Assembly: GCA_002699125.1 (NCBI GenBank)
Contig: PABI01000111.1
Coordinates: 1 to 64,000, forward strand
Origin: Anaerolineaceae bacterium
Lineage (GTDB): Bacteria; Chloroflexota; Anaerolineae; Promineifilales; Promineifilaceae
Reading direction: 5' to 3'
DNA: 64,000 bases
Under the pieces are notes generated by a model. It did no database searches. It was not told where the DNA came from and saw only the letters and a program-made list of their open reading frames with translations. Shown here piece by piece: positions 26,266 to 34,323 of the stretch. A program made the translations under genes and the position numbers. Positions within the stretch are counted from its first letter, which is position 1. Each line of letters begins with the position of its first letter.

Positions 26266-27195
26266 TTATTGAGAGGAACAAGGATAGACAATTGGCGTTC
26301 GGGTGAAGGTGGCAAACCATTCGCCTTGCATCTGCCGCATTTTGATTTCGCCAACCAGATGGCCGTCGTACCAAATAGAAACTGACGTGACGGTAAGCAG
26401 CGGGATGGGGTGGCGGGCAAAGACAAAATCATCGCTGCTCAGTTCATTCTGGCAGCGGTTGGCCACAGAAAGCCACATGCGGGCTGTCGGCTGCTGTGAC
26501 GCCCCCATGCCCACAAATAAGTCGTTTAAGTACGCTTCGTTGTTGTCCAAGGCGGTGGACACGATAGTAGCGGCCAGCTGCTCCGGTGATTGTCCTGGGG
26601 CGACCGCCACCCAATGATCCCAGGCGTTAACACGGCCGTCTCGCGACGATTCTTCCTCCACGACAGGCAGCTCTACCTCAGCTTCTTGAGGAACCGGAGG
26701 GGAAATGGCTGGAGCTGTGGTGGGAACGGCCGTTGGTCCCGGCGGGGGCACATCTGGCAAAGTGGTGGTTTCGCCAGCGGTATTGGTTTCGGCCGTTAAG
26801 AAGGGGAACCAGAAACGGCCAAACAAGAAGCTGCCGCCCAGCAGCAAAATGAGAGCGGCAACGGCCGTCGCCAGTCGCAAAGCCTGCCCGGTGCGCTGCC
26901 AGACCAGACTGCGCTGCATGCGCCGGTACACCTTGTGTTGAATGCGCAGCGACGCCTCATGAGAGAGGCGCGGTTGGTAACGGTCGGCTTCGGCCTGGAG
27001 ATCGGCATCCAGCAGACGGGCTTCGCGCACGTGCAGGGCACAGCGGTCACATTGGGCCAGGTGGGCGTGAATTTGTTGGTGTTCAACGGCCGTTAAATCA
27101 TGATGCAAATAGTCGGGCAGCCGCTGCTGCACAAATTGGCACAATGCGCCATCGTTATTTAATTCAGAAGAGGTCTTGCTTTTTCGTACTGTCAC
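26266..27195 (-). CDS. Transmembrane anti-sigma factor with zinc finger
   Basis: A 309-residue protein: zf-HC2 domain at about 18-60 (HAHLAQCDRC is the zinc site), one transmembrane helix at about 105-128, a Pro/Thr linker and an extracytoplasmic domain (about 180-309) of unknown type with two cysteines. This is the layout of membrane anti-sigma factors that sense envelope signals outside and hold an ECF sigma inside. The GTG start at 27195 lies 19 bases after the sigma gene, with GAGG rather far upstream. The extracytoplasmic part has no close resemblance I can name. Confidence 0.85.
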   Translation of the reverse strand: MTVRKSKTSSELNNDGALCQFVQQRLPDYLHHDLTAVEHQQIHAHLAQCDRCALHVREARLLDADLQAEADRYQPRLSHEASLRIQHKVYRRMQRSLVWQRTGQALRLATAVAALILLLGGSFLFGRFWFPFLTAETNTAGETTTLPDVPPPGPTAVPTTAPAISPPVPQEAEVELPVVEEESSRDGRVNAWDHWVAVAPGQSPEQLAATIVSTALDNNEAYLNDLFVGMGASQQPTARMWLSVANRCQNELSSDDFVFARHPIPLLTVTSVSIWYDGHLVGEIKMRQMQGEWFATFTRTPIVYPCSSQ

Positions 27196-27214
27196 GTTTT
27201 TCTAATTAACCTCA

Positions 27215-27775
27215 TTAACCACGTTTGAGCGATGGTTCTGCTTCTGCCTGGAGCTGGTCACGCAGCCGCTGGCGGGCTGTGTTGAGCCGGGAATAAACCG
27301 TGCTGATGCGAATACCGAGCATGTCGGCTACTTCGGCGCAGGAGAGCCGCTCATGGTAATGCAAAATGAGCGGCAGCCGGTGCTTGTCATCCAGCGTGGT
27401 GTTGATAAGATGCCACAACTGCTTTGACTGCTGTCGCTGATCGGCTTCGGCGGGGACGTTGTGGTGGCTGGCATGACCGCGCAGCCAATCCAGCGAGAAG
27501 GCCCGGCGCACCTTGCGGCGGCGCAGCTTATCGCGACAGCTGTTGACGGTAATAGCGGTAAGCCACGTTTTGAAGGCCGACTGCCCCTGGTACCCCTTGA
27601 TTTGCTCAAAAACGCGCAAGAAAACATCCTGAACAGCGTCTTCGGCATCCTGTTCATTGCGTAAGATGGTGAGTGCCAGGCGGTAAACGGCCGTTTCCTG
27701 CATTTGAAACAGCTCAGAAAAGGCGGCCAGTTCACCTTGTTGACAGCGATATACCAGATTGTCCAGATGCGACAT
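27215..27775 (-). CDS. ECF-family RNA polymerase sigma factor
   Basis: A 186-residue SigE/RpoE-like ECF sigma. Region 2 is at about 20-90 (AEDAVQDVFLRVFEQIKGYQ, then FKTWLTAITVNSCRDKLRR) and region 4 at about 125-178 (HRLPLILHYHERLSCAEVA, DMLGIRISTVYSRLNTARQ). GGAG lies before ATG 27775. It heads the locus of anti-sigma, two FtsX permeases and ATPase, all on the minus strand, and probably regulates it. No sharp promoter is visible in the 137-base spacer upstream. Confidence 0.92.
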   Translation of the reverse strand: MSHLDNLVYRCQQGELAAFSELFQMQETAVYRLALTILRNEQDAEDAVQDVFLRVFEQIKGYQGQSAFKTWLTAITVNSCRDKLRRRKVRRAFSLDWLRGHASHHNVPAEADQRQQSKQLWHLINTTLDDKHRLPLILHYHERLSCAEVADMLGIRISTVYSRLNTARQRLRDQLQAEAEPSLKRG

Positions 27776-27912
27776 ACCTACTCCAGAGTTTAACTGCCCT
27801 GATGGGCTTGGTTAATTAGACGCATGAGGGTAATTATTTTTGATAAGAAATGCAAAAATTGGTCAAAAAGATGAAGGGGGACAGGGTGAGGGGGTGAAAA
27901 GGTGACGCAAGT

Positions 27913-28509
27913 TTAGCGAAATAATATCCAGAGTGCGACGGCTGCCAGGAGCACGCCGAAGATTTTCCCTTGCCATTTTTGGCCAAAGTCAGATTGAAAA
28001 ATATGCTGTAGCAAGCTGCCGCCAATCACCCAGGTCAGCAGGCTGCCGATGATGAGGCCGAGCAGGGCAACGGTTAAGACTACGATTTGTGTTCGGGTGG
28101 CTGTGGCCGGATCAAGAAACTGAGTGTACATGATGAGCGGAGCCGTTAACGCTTTGGCGTTGAAAAATTGCAGCAATGCGCCTTCACGGAAACCCATCTT
28201 GATATCTTCACGAATTTCCTTCAAGCCGGAGGAGCGGAAGAATTGCAACGCCAGATAAAACAGATAGATCGCACCCAAAATCTTGAAAATCGTAAATAGC
28301 TGTGGATAGCGAAACAAAATCTCACCAATGCCAATGGCCATGATGATGGTTTGCAGGGCAAACACAACCACGATGCCCCACATCAGCGGCAAGGTGCGGC
28401 GGGTGCCTACCCGGGCTGAGGTTGAAGAAACCAGTAAGTTGGCTGGGCCAGGGCTAATCGTGATAGGTAAAAAGGTGAAGAGCCAGGCGATGGCTAACTG
28501 AACGGTCAT
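27913..28509 (-). CDS. LysE-family amino acid/homoserine exporter
   Basis: A 198-residue membrane protein of five or six helices with the family hallmark near the start (TISPGPANLLVSS), followed by RVGTRRTLPLMWGI and a central FFNAKALTAPL block. By family it exports an amino acid or a related small molecule by proton antiport. GAGG precedes the ATG by nine bases. It follows the AraC-type regulator by 12 bases in the same direction, so the regulator probably controls it in response to the exported compound. Confidence 0.9.
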   Translation of the reverse strand: MTVQLAIAWLFTFLPITISPGPANLLVSSTSARVGTRRTLPLMWGIVVVFALQTIIMAIGIGEILFRYPQLFTIFKILGAIYLFYLALQFFRSSGLKEIREDIKMGFREGALLQFFNAKALTAPLIMYTQFLDPATATRTQIVVLTVALLGLIIGSLLTWVIGGSLLQHIFQSDFGQKWQGKIFGVLLAAVALWILFR

Positions 28510-28521
28510 TGAAATATACCT

Positions 28522-29343
28522 CTATTGGATTTGGCTAGCGTATTGGCCGGGCGTGACACCCACAATTTGCTTGAAGCGGCGGGTAAGATGGCTCTGATTG
28601 CTAAAGCCCACGGCCAGAGCCACGTCTGCCAGGGCATGTCCCAGCTCGATCAGGCGCTGCGCCCGCCGAATGCGTACGTCTTGCAGATAGGCGTGGGGTG
28701 GCAGGCCCACTTCGTCATGAAAAACGCGCAGCAAATGGTAAGGACTAAGGGCTACTTGTTCCGCCAGGTCGCTGAGGCTGATGCGCTGGGCGTAATTTTC
28801 TTCAAGATATTGTCTGGCACGCTGCACGGCGTCATGTTCCTGGGTGAACGGTCGTTCCACAGCACGCACCTCACCATACCGTTTAACAAGTTGAGCCAGC
28901 GTGGCAATGAAGCGGGATTCAATCTCCAGCGGATTACTGTTATGAACGAGGGCTTCATGCAATGCCCAAACGCTGTGGGTGACGACCGGATCGTCAATGC
29001 GCACCTCGCCAAAGTAAGGGATGGCATTGTGGCGGCCGGTTAGCTGGTGAACGGCCGTTTGCATGTGCGCCTCGGTGGGATAAAGTGACCGCATCTGAAA
29101 GCCTTGTTCGGTGGCGGGCTCGCCCGTGTGCACAATGCCCGGGTTGATCAAAATCAGGCCGCTGGGCGGGGTGACGTATTTGGTGCCTTTGTGCGTAAAC
29201 GACTGCACCCCCTGCTCAATAAGGCAGATCACGTAATGATCATGCCCGTGGCGCGGGTAAGCGTACTCACGATGAAAGGCATGCAGCAAGCGCACATCAA
29301 GCTGGGCATTGTGCCAAAATTTGTTTCTGTCGTTTGTGTACAT
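28522..29343 (-). CDS. AraC-family transcriptional regulator
   Basis: A 273-residue protein with an N-terminal AraC-type cupin (about 1-150; YPRHGHDHYVICLIEQGVQS, IINPG-like LINPGIVHTGEP) and two C-terminal helix-turn-helix motifs (SLSDLAEQVALSPYHLLRVF and ALADVALAVGFSNQSHLTRR). The start is placed at ATG 29343 (MYTNDRNKFW), the normal family N-terminus. The longer frame adds residues with no family match. An extended -10 (TGCTACAGT on the minus strand, near 29382-29390) fits this start. It forms an operon with the LysE exporter. Confidence 0.9.
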   Translation of the reverse strand: MYTNDRNKFWHNAQLDVRLLHAFHREYAYPRHGHDHYVICLIEQGVQSFTHKGTKYVTPPSGLILINPGIVHTGEPATEQGFQMRSLYPTEAHMQTAVHQLTGRHNAIPYFGEVRIDDPVVTHSVWALHEALVHNSNPLEIESRFIATLAQLVKRYGEVRAVERPFTQEHDAVQRARQYLEENYAQRISLSDLAEQVALSPYHLLRVFHDEVGLPPHAYLQDVRIRRAQRLIELGHALADVALAVGFSNQSHLTRRFKQIVGVTPGQYASQIQ

Positions 29344-29515
29344 CCTGTTTTGCCTGTGCCAGCAGTTGTTGAACATGCTTACTGTAGCACAGTGACCCAT
29401 TCTCTGTCTTGCACAATATTGCTTTGTTTTGTGCGATGACATTTGTCACTTTCCTCGTCGCTTGCCTATGCTAAAATATTCGCCACTTATTAGCCAAGTT
29501 GAGGGAGATTCATTA

Positions 29516-30310
29516 ATGAAAAAAGCGCCCACGTTTTTCCAAAGAGTAAGCGGCGACGTGGTCGTGCCGGGCACAACCTACAGAGCGGGTGTTTGGGTCA
29601 AAATTTGGTCCAGCAGCGGCGAGGATCGCACTGTTTCTGAGAACCCCGGCGATGTTGGGGCGCAAGTGTGTATCAACGTGATTGGTGAAAGTGATCGCTG
29701 GTTAGATACATCGTTTTGTTCGGGCATCGTTCGGCCGGTAGACACATGGCAGTTTATTTCTGTAGATGGTGTGGCTCAGACAGATCGCATTTCAATCCTT
29801 TTGGTAGCTGGTTATACCGGACCTAACTATCCAGTTCACAATGAAGTCATGTGGGATGATGCGACGTTAGGAACGGCCCCCGCGGCAGCAACGGCAACAC
29901 CGCCACCTGCCAGCGGACCCGTACGGCCGAATCCCGTTGCCTTTGACGCCGTAGCCCTGCGCAACAGCATGAATGGTATTCGTTCCGCCATTGAGCAGGC
30001 AGGTGGCTTGCTAGATCGGTTTTATAATGGCGAATCGCAGACCTGTACCGAGTATCAAGGGTATTACGATGATGTCATTCGCAGCGCAACATACAGCGGC
30101 GTGCCGGAAGATTGGGCAGGTATCTATAACGACACCATCTTTGCTGTAGAGAACTTTCTGGCCACCAATGAAAGTATCGACTTTCTGTGCGATAGCGGCG
30201 GCGGGACACCAAGCGCACTCAACTACGGCACAGCGCGGCAAGGTATCAACGACAGTCTAGACCGATTAATTCCGGCCATTGAAGCAGCCAATGCGAAGTT
30301 GGGGGGATAA
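29516..30310 (+). CDS. Carbohydrate-binding-like protein, apparently N-terminally truncated
   Basis: A 264-residue protein starting at ATG 29516 with GAGGGAGATT upstream. Residues 1-120 look like the second half of a jelly-roll carbohydrate-binding module (TFFQRVSG, VPGTTYRAGVWVKIWSSSGE, later WDDATLG). Then comes an Ala/Thr/Pro linker and a helical C-terminal domain with three cysteines (SQTCTEYQGYY, IDFLCDSGGG). No signal peptide is present although linker and cysteines suggest export, and the module lacks its first strands. The gene may have lost its 5' part by deletion. Function beyond glycan binding cannot be stated. Confidence 0.65.
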   Translation: MKKAPTFFQRVSGDVVVPGTTYRAGVWVKIWSSSGEDRTVSENPGDVGAQVCINVIGESDRWLDTSFCSGIVRPVDTWQFISVDGVAQTDRISILLVAGYTGPNYPVHNEVMWDDATLGTAPAAATATPPPASGPVRPNPVAFDAVALRNSMNGIRSAIEQAGGLLDRFYNGESQTCTEYQGYYDDVIRSATYSGVPEDWAGIYNDTIFAVENFLATNESIDFLCDSGGGTPSALNYGTARQGINDSLDRLIPAIEAANAKLGG

Positions 30311-30321
30311 ATGAGGACTTG

Positions 30322-30377
30322 CCGTAGCCGCGATTTCTTATCGCGCAGCTTGGCGCAGTAAGAAACTGCGGCTACGG
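30322..30377. repeat. GCGGCTACGG-family palindromic element, copy 2
   Basis: A perfect 10-bp inverted repeat (30322-30331 with 30368-30377) around a 36-base centre containing TTTCTTA and TAAGAAA. It is closely related to 5995-6057 and lies between convergent gene ends. Confidence 0.7.
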
Positions 30378-30388
30378 TATTGGGTTTA

Positions 30389-31762
30389 TCAATCGGCTAG
30401 CAGGCGGTCTACGGCCGTTGCCAGCTGCGCCAGATTCCGCACCACGCTAACCGTATCGCATACCGGATAATATTCCAGCATGTCGCTGTCGCCGGTGCCC
30501 CATTGGCGCTGATGCTCGGGGTTGAACCAGACCAATTTTTTGGCCCGGCGCTGTAAATCTTTCATCAGGTCGAGGCGCGGCGAATTGTAGTTGTTGCGTC
30601 CATCGCCCAAAATGACAACGGTGGTACGGCCGTCCACCGCATCCAGATGTTTTTTGCAAAACGTGTTTAAACTGTTGCCCAAATCGGTGGCGTAGTAGCC
30701 TGGGGGGATGTCGTACAGCACTTTGGTCACCGCATCAGCGGCGCGGGCACCGGAAAGCGTGACGCTGATCTCGTGCATGTCGGAGTTGAAGGCGAAGCTG
30801 CGCGCCTTGGCTACCTGGTCTTGCAGCTCGTAAGTCAGCCGCAGCATAAATTCGGCTACGGCCCGCATCGAAGTAGAGACATCGCAAATGAGTACCAGAC
30901 TGGGCTTGAGCTTTTTCTTCTTGAACTTTAGCTCAATGGGCACGCCGCCGTTCTTCAGATTGGCGCGAATGGTGCCTTTGGAGTCGAATTTGCCTTTATT
31001 GCCCCGCTTGCGCCGCAAGGCTGCCCGGCTGCGCATCTGCGTGACCAGCCGCTGTACTTCTTTGCGCAGCTGGTTGGCATCCTCTTCGGTGAGGGATTGC
31101 AGCGGTTTGTTCATCAAGTCGGAGCCGTACAAATCATCGGGGCGATTGGCGCGCTGTTCGGCAATTTGCTGGCCCACTTGCTGGGCCACCTGCTCGGCCA
31201 GCGCTTCGCGGTTGGCTTCCACCACGCCCATCAGCTTTTCGATGGCGTCCTGGCTCATGCCCATCTCTTGCAGCTTTTCATACAGCTGCTGCATTTGCTC
31301 TTCCAGGTGGGCAAAGCCCATTTGCTGCAACATGCGGCGAGTGACCCAGCGGCCCTCCTGCGGATTGTTGGCCCATTCGATACCGGCCCGACGGGCCATC
31401 TCTTCCAACTCTTCTTTGGTAGGGCCTTCACCGCTGGAGAGCCAGTCGAGCAATTGCTCCATACGGCCGCTTAAAGCACTTAACGCCGCCTGGAGCATTT
31501 CCTGATCCTCTGGACTCATATCTTCCAGGGCATTTTGCAGCGGTGGTCCACCACTGCCAAAGTAAAGCGGAAACAGCTCTTCAAAAGGGGCAAAATCGTC
31601 GGATTCTTTGATGAGGGTGGCGCGCAGGGAAGAGCGAAAAATCTCTTTTTGGGTGATGCCCAGCGTTTCTACGGCGCGCAGGGCATCCATCGATTCTGCC
31701 AGGGAGACGCGCACCCCGGCGGCCCGTAAACCTCGTATGAATTCTACAATTCGGTTATCCAT
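30389..31762 (-). CDS. VWA-domain protein, CoxE type (partner of MoxR ATPase)
   Basis: A 457-residue protein. The N-terminal half is helical and highly charged (GVRVSLAESMDALRAV, LATLIKESDDFAPFEELF). The C-terminal half is a von Willebrand A domain with the MIDAS motif DVSTSMRA near residue 290 and DGRNNYNSP near 405. This is the CoxE/YehP layout. It lies about 110 bases downstream of a MoxR AAA+ ATPase on the same strand. Such MoxR-VWA pairs act as metal-insertion or complex-maturation chaperones (for example for CO dehydrogenase). No client enzyme is nearby, so the target is unknown. Confidence 0.9.
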   Translation of the reverse strand: MDNRIVEFIRGLRAAGVRVSLAESMDALRAVETLGITQKEIFRSSLRATLIKESDDFAPFEELFPLYFGSGGPPLQNALEDMSPEDQEMLQAALSALSGRMEQLLDWLSSGEGPTKEELEEMARRAGIEWANNPQEGRWVTRRMLQQMGFAHLEEQMQQLYEKLQEMGMSQDAIEKLMGVVEANREALAEQVAQQVGQQIAEQRANRPDDLYGSDLMNKPLQSLTEEDANQLRKEVQRLVTQMRSRAALRRKRGNKGKFDSKGTIRANLKNGGVPIELKFKKKKLKPSLVLICDVSTSMRAVAEFMLRLTYELQDQVAKARSFAFNSDMHEISVTLSGARAADAVTKVLYDIPPGYYATDLGNSLNTFCKKHLDAVDGRTTVVILGDGRNNYNSPRLDLMKDLQRRAKKLVWFNPEHQRQWGTGDSDMLEYYPVCDTVSVVRNLAQLATAVDRLLAD

Positions 31763-31810
31763 TTGCGTTCTCCGAACTTCGGTAATGTCGCTAAGCGACC
31801 GCTTCGCGTA

Positions 31811-31880
31811 CGGTGATCGGTAAACGGTAATCGGTGGTTGGTTTACTGATTACCGCTCACGGATAACGGATTACCGATTA
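31811..31880. repeat. GTAATCGG-family palindromic element, copy 2
   Basis: Multiple direct and inverted copies of GTAATCGGT/ACCGATTAC words between the MoxR and VWA genes. The right end overlaps the last codons of the MoxR gene (stop at 31871), so its final residues (YNR) are encoded by the element. Confidence 0.65.
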
Positions 31881-32800
31881 TAACGGCCGTGTCGCCCGCC
31901 ATTCTCACCGCCCATCATACGCCGTGCTTTTTGCACGTCCGCTTCATACTTTAGCAGGACGGTGAGCGTGTTGGTGAGCGTTTTCTCGTCGATTGAGTCG
32001 GCATTAAGGGTGACCAGCGCCCGCGCCCAGTCGAGCGTTTCGCTGATGCTGGGCGTTTTGCGTAAATCCATGTTGCGCAGCTGGTTGACGACGGCGACGG
32101 CTTGCTGCGCCATGTCCGGCTTCAAATCCGGCACCTTGAGCCGGACAATTTCCAGTTCGGCATCCTGCGTAGGGTAATCCACGTGCAGGTAAAGGCAGCG
32201 GCGCTTGAGCGCTTCGCTGAGTTCGCGGGTGTTGTTGCTGGTGAGCAGCACCATCGGCTGGTGCTTGGCTTTGATGGTGCCCAGTTCCGGCACGCTCACC
32301 TGAAAATCGCTGAGCACCTCTAGCAAGAACGCTTCAAATTCCACATCGGCGCGATCAATTTCGTCGATGAGTAGAACAATGGGTTCATCTGAGGTTAATG
32401 CGGTGAGCAAAGGGCGGGGCAGTAGGAAATTTTCGGAGAAAAAGACGTCTTCTTCTTGTGCCAGCCGCTCGGCGGCTTCGGCTAAACTGTTGACATCCCC
32501 CAAAACGTTGCGCAGTGTATCGCGCAGCAGCTGGGTGTACAGCATTTGTTTGGCGTACTCCCATTCGTAGAGCGCTTTGCTTTCATCCAGCCCTTCATAA
32601 CATTGCAGGCGGATGAGCGGCATCCCGGAGGCGAGGGCCCACACTTTAGCCAGCTCCGTTTTGCCGACCCCGGCGGGACCTTCGGCCAGAATGGGCTTGC
32701 ATAGGGCATGGGCCAGGTAAACAACGGTGCCTATTTCTTCAGAAGCGATGTACTGCTGTTGGCCTAACCTGTGGCGTACATCGGCGATATCTTTGAACAT
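31871..32800 (-). CDS. MoxR-family AAA+ ATPase
   Basis: A 309-residue single AAA+ module: Walker A GPAGVGKTEL near residue 40, Walker B IVLLIDEIDRAD near 145, sensor 1 LTSNNTRELSEAL near 205 and the helical lid to about 295. GGAGAAAA precedes the ATG. It is the usual upstream partner of the VWA/CoxE gene, with which it would act as a chaperone ATPase. The C-terminal tail is Gly/Arg-rich and its last codons come from a palindromic element. Confidence 0.92.
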   Translation of the reverse strand: MFKDIADVRHRLGQQQYIASEEIGTVVYLAHALCKPILAEGPAGVGKTELAKVWALASGMPLIRLQCYEGLDESKALYEWEYAKQMLYTQLLRDTLRNVLGDVNSLAEAAERLAQEEDVFFSENFLLPRPLLTALTSDEPIVLLIDEIDRADVEFEAFLLEVLSDFQVSVPELGTIKAKHQPMVLLTSNNTRELSEALKRRCLYLHVDYPTQDAELEIVRLKVPDLKPDMAQQAVAVVNQLRNMDLRKTPSISETLDWARALVTLNADSIDEKTLTNTLTVLLKYEADVQKARRMMGGENGGRHGRYNR

Positions 32801-32854
32801 GCTGTTTTCTCCATTTTTAAATAGCAGAACAACGGCCGTTCCCCGGAATCTTTA

Positions 32855-32967
32855 AGGCAAAGGGCAAAGATAACTTGTGGGAGTTGCCGCGCATCGGATA
32901 GGTGCGGATGGTTTGCATCCGAACAATGTTTTCATTGTAGGACGGTTTAGGCAAAAGGTAAAGATAA
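32855..32967. repeat. Paired 19-base direct repeats upstream of the MoxR gene
   Basis: AGGCAAAGGGCAAAGATAA at 32855-32873 recurs at 32949-32967 with two mismatches, 94 bases apart. Short hairpins lie between them. It could be a regulator-binding pair for the MoxR-VWA operon; no promoter is obvious. Confidence 0.45.
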
Positions 32968-33012
32968 TTCTAGGGAACGACTCATTTTGTACTTAAAACC
33001 TATCCGAATATG

Positions 33013-33080
33013 GCCACAGAGCGCACAGAGATTTTTGAGGATAGTCTTAAGTTCTCTAGCTTCTCTTTTTCCTCTGTGGC
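33013..33080. repeat. CCACAGAG-family inverted-repeat element overlapping a gene end
   Basis: Left arm GCCACAGAGCGCACAGAGA at 33013-33031 and right arm ending CCTCTGTGGC at 33080. The right arm encodes the last residues (KPQRKKRS) of the GNAT protein, whose stop is at 33056-33058. Confidence 0.65.
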
Positions 33081-33988
33081 TTTTTGGGATAGATCTTTAG
33101 AGTGTAGGAGAGGCTGTAGCTGCTGCTGCGGTGCTGGAAGCCCAAAGCCTGGTAGAGGTTGACGGCCGTCTGGTTGTTGGCCCAAACACCCAGGCGAACG
33201 GTATGGATATCTTGTTCTTGCAGCTGCTGGAGGATGGTGGTGAGGAGGGTACGGCCGTATCCCAGCCGCTGTTTCTCTTGCACAATGCCAATCGGTTCAA
33301 TTTCCGCCACGCCCGGCTCCGGGAAGTGCAGCCAGGCAAAGCCGATGTCGTCATCATTTTCGCCGAGGTAGTATAGTTCGTCATCTGGTTCCCAGGTGGC
33401 GGCCACCTCTTCGGCAGTGTACGGTTGGAACCACGGCGTGCCGCTGAAGCATCGGTCGTACAGTTGTGGCAGGGTGGTAACGGCCGTTTGTCGGCCAATG
33501 CGCTGGAGGGGAGCCGGGTCGGCAAGTTCTGGTAGTTTCTTACTGTCCAGATCGTTGAGGAGCATGGTGTATTCTTCATGTTCCAGGGCAAACTGGTGGT
33601 GCTGCAAAAAGCGGGCGGCGGGCGAATCCAGACTGTCTACGGTGTGGGTGATTTGTTGGTCGGCCTGCCCTGAGCCTGTCGCAGCGGCCGTTCCCGCCAT
33701 GTCTTGCTTCATCGTTTGCCACAAAAAGCTGCCGGCCCCCTGCCGCTGAAATTCAGGTGTAATGCCACCCGTCAGTTCAAACAGATGAGGTAAACCGGGC
33801 AGCGGCAACAGCGTAGCGTAACCGATGGGTTGCTCCTGCTGAGTGATGATCCAGAAACGGCCGTCGCTTTGGGCGATTGATTGAGGGGTGACGTGGCTGC
33901 GTGGTTGGGAAACGGCCGTGGCGATGGCCGCCAATGCAGGGGCATCCCTATTCTTTGCGGCACGTACCAGCCAGGGAGGGGTATTCAT
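33056..33988 (-). CDS. Tandem GNAT-domain acetyltransferase
   Basis: A 310-residue protein with two GNAT folds. The N-terminal one is at about 8-145 (GGITPEFQRQGAGSFLWQTM is the acetyl-CoA loop region) and the C-terminal one at about 160-300 (GIVQEKQRLGYGRTLLTTIL, then LGVWANNQTAVNLYQALGF), the intact catalytic-type motif. Tandem GNATs of this layout resemble MshD-like or uncharacterised N-acetyltransferases; the substrate is unknown. The start ATG lies at 33988 just upstream of the tRNA-Glu gene on the other strand. The basic tail PKKPQRKKRS is contributed by the CCACAGAG element and is probably not part of the ancestral protein. Confidence 0.87.
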   Translation of the reverse strand: MNTPPWLVRAAKNRDAPALAAIATAVSQPRSHVTPQSIAQSDGRFWIITQQEQPIGYATLLPLPGLPHLFELTGGITPEFQRQGAGSFLWQTMKQDMAGTAAATGSGQADQQITHTVDSLDSPAARFLQHHQFALEHEEYTMLLNDLDSKKLPELADPAPLQRIGRQTAVTTLPQLYDRCFSGTPWFQPYTAEEVAATWEPDDELYYLGENDDDIGFAWLHFPEPGVAEIEPIGIVQEKQRLGYGRTLLTTILQQLQEQDIHTVRLGVWANNQTAVNLYQALGFQHRSSSYSLSYTLKIYPKKPQRKKRS

Positions 33989-34046
33989 ACCGAATTATAC
34001 ATTCTTCTTGACCCATCAGCCGCAGAATGATAGAATTTTGCCCGTT

Positions 34047-34119
34047 GCCCCCATCGTCTAGGGGACCAGGACGTAGCCCTTTCAAGGCTAAGACCGGAGT
34101 TCGAATCTCCGTGGGGGCA
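34047..34119 (+). tRNA. tRNA-Glu (anticodon TTC)
   Basis: Seven-base acceptor arms at 34047-34053 and 34112-34118, discriminator A, anticodon loop CTTTCAA with TTC at 34081-34083, and T-loop GTTCGAATC. CCA is not encoded. A strong terminator follows six bases later. Confidence 0.97.
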
Positions 34120-34124
34120 CAGGA

Positions 34125-34152
34125 AGCTCCGCCAGACCGGCGGAGCTTTTTG
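34125..34152 (+). terminator. Terminator of tRNA-Glu
   Basis: A perfect 9-bp stem AGCTCCGCC/GGCGGAGCT (34125-34133, 34139-34147) with five-base loop and a T-run. Confidence 0.9.
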
Positions 34153-34290
34153 TTTGCCCGATGCCCTCATCTTGTATCGAATCTATATCCAATATTTATA
34201 TATCTATTCATTTATTTTGCTCTCCATGACAGGCATACTGGCAGCAGATGCAGCAGAAGTGTGCATCTTCAAAATGAGAATGCAAGTAAG

Positions 34291-34323
34291 ATGAACGGCC
34301 GTTTGCAAAACCGCGCCGTTCAT
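34291..34323 (+). promoter_or_regulatory. Inverted repeat overlapping the lipoprotein start codon
   Basis: ATGAACGGC at 34291-34299 and its exact complement GCCGTTCAT at 34315-34323. The right arm includes the AT of ATG 34322 and the left contains an ACGGCCGT. In the mRNA this would hide the ATG and leave GGGGAG (34324-34329) free to direct the in-frame TTG at 34340. Confidence 0.5.

Noticed and set aside
33163-33915. ACGGCCGT copies as local regulatory sites for the GNAT gene
   Set aside because: They are members of the genome-wide octamer set and lie inside coding sequence in several frames.
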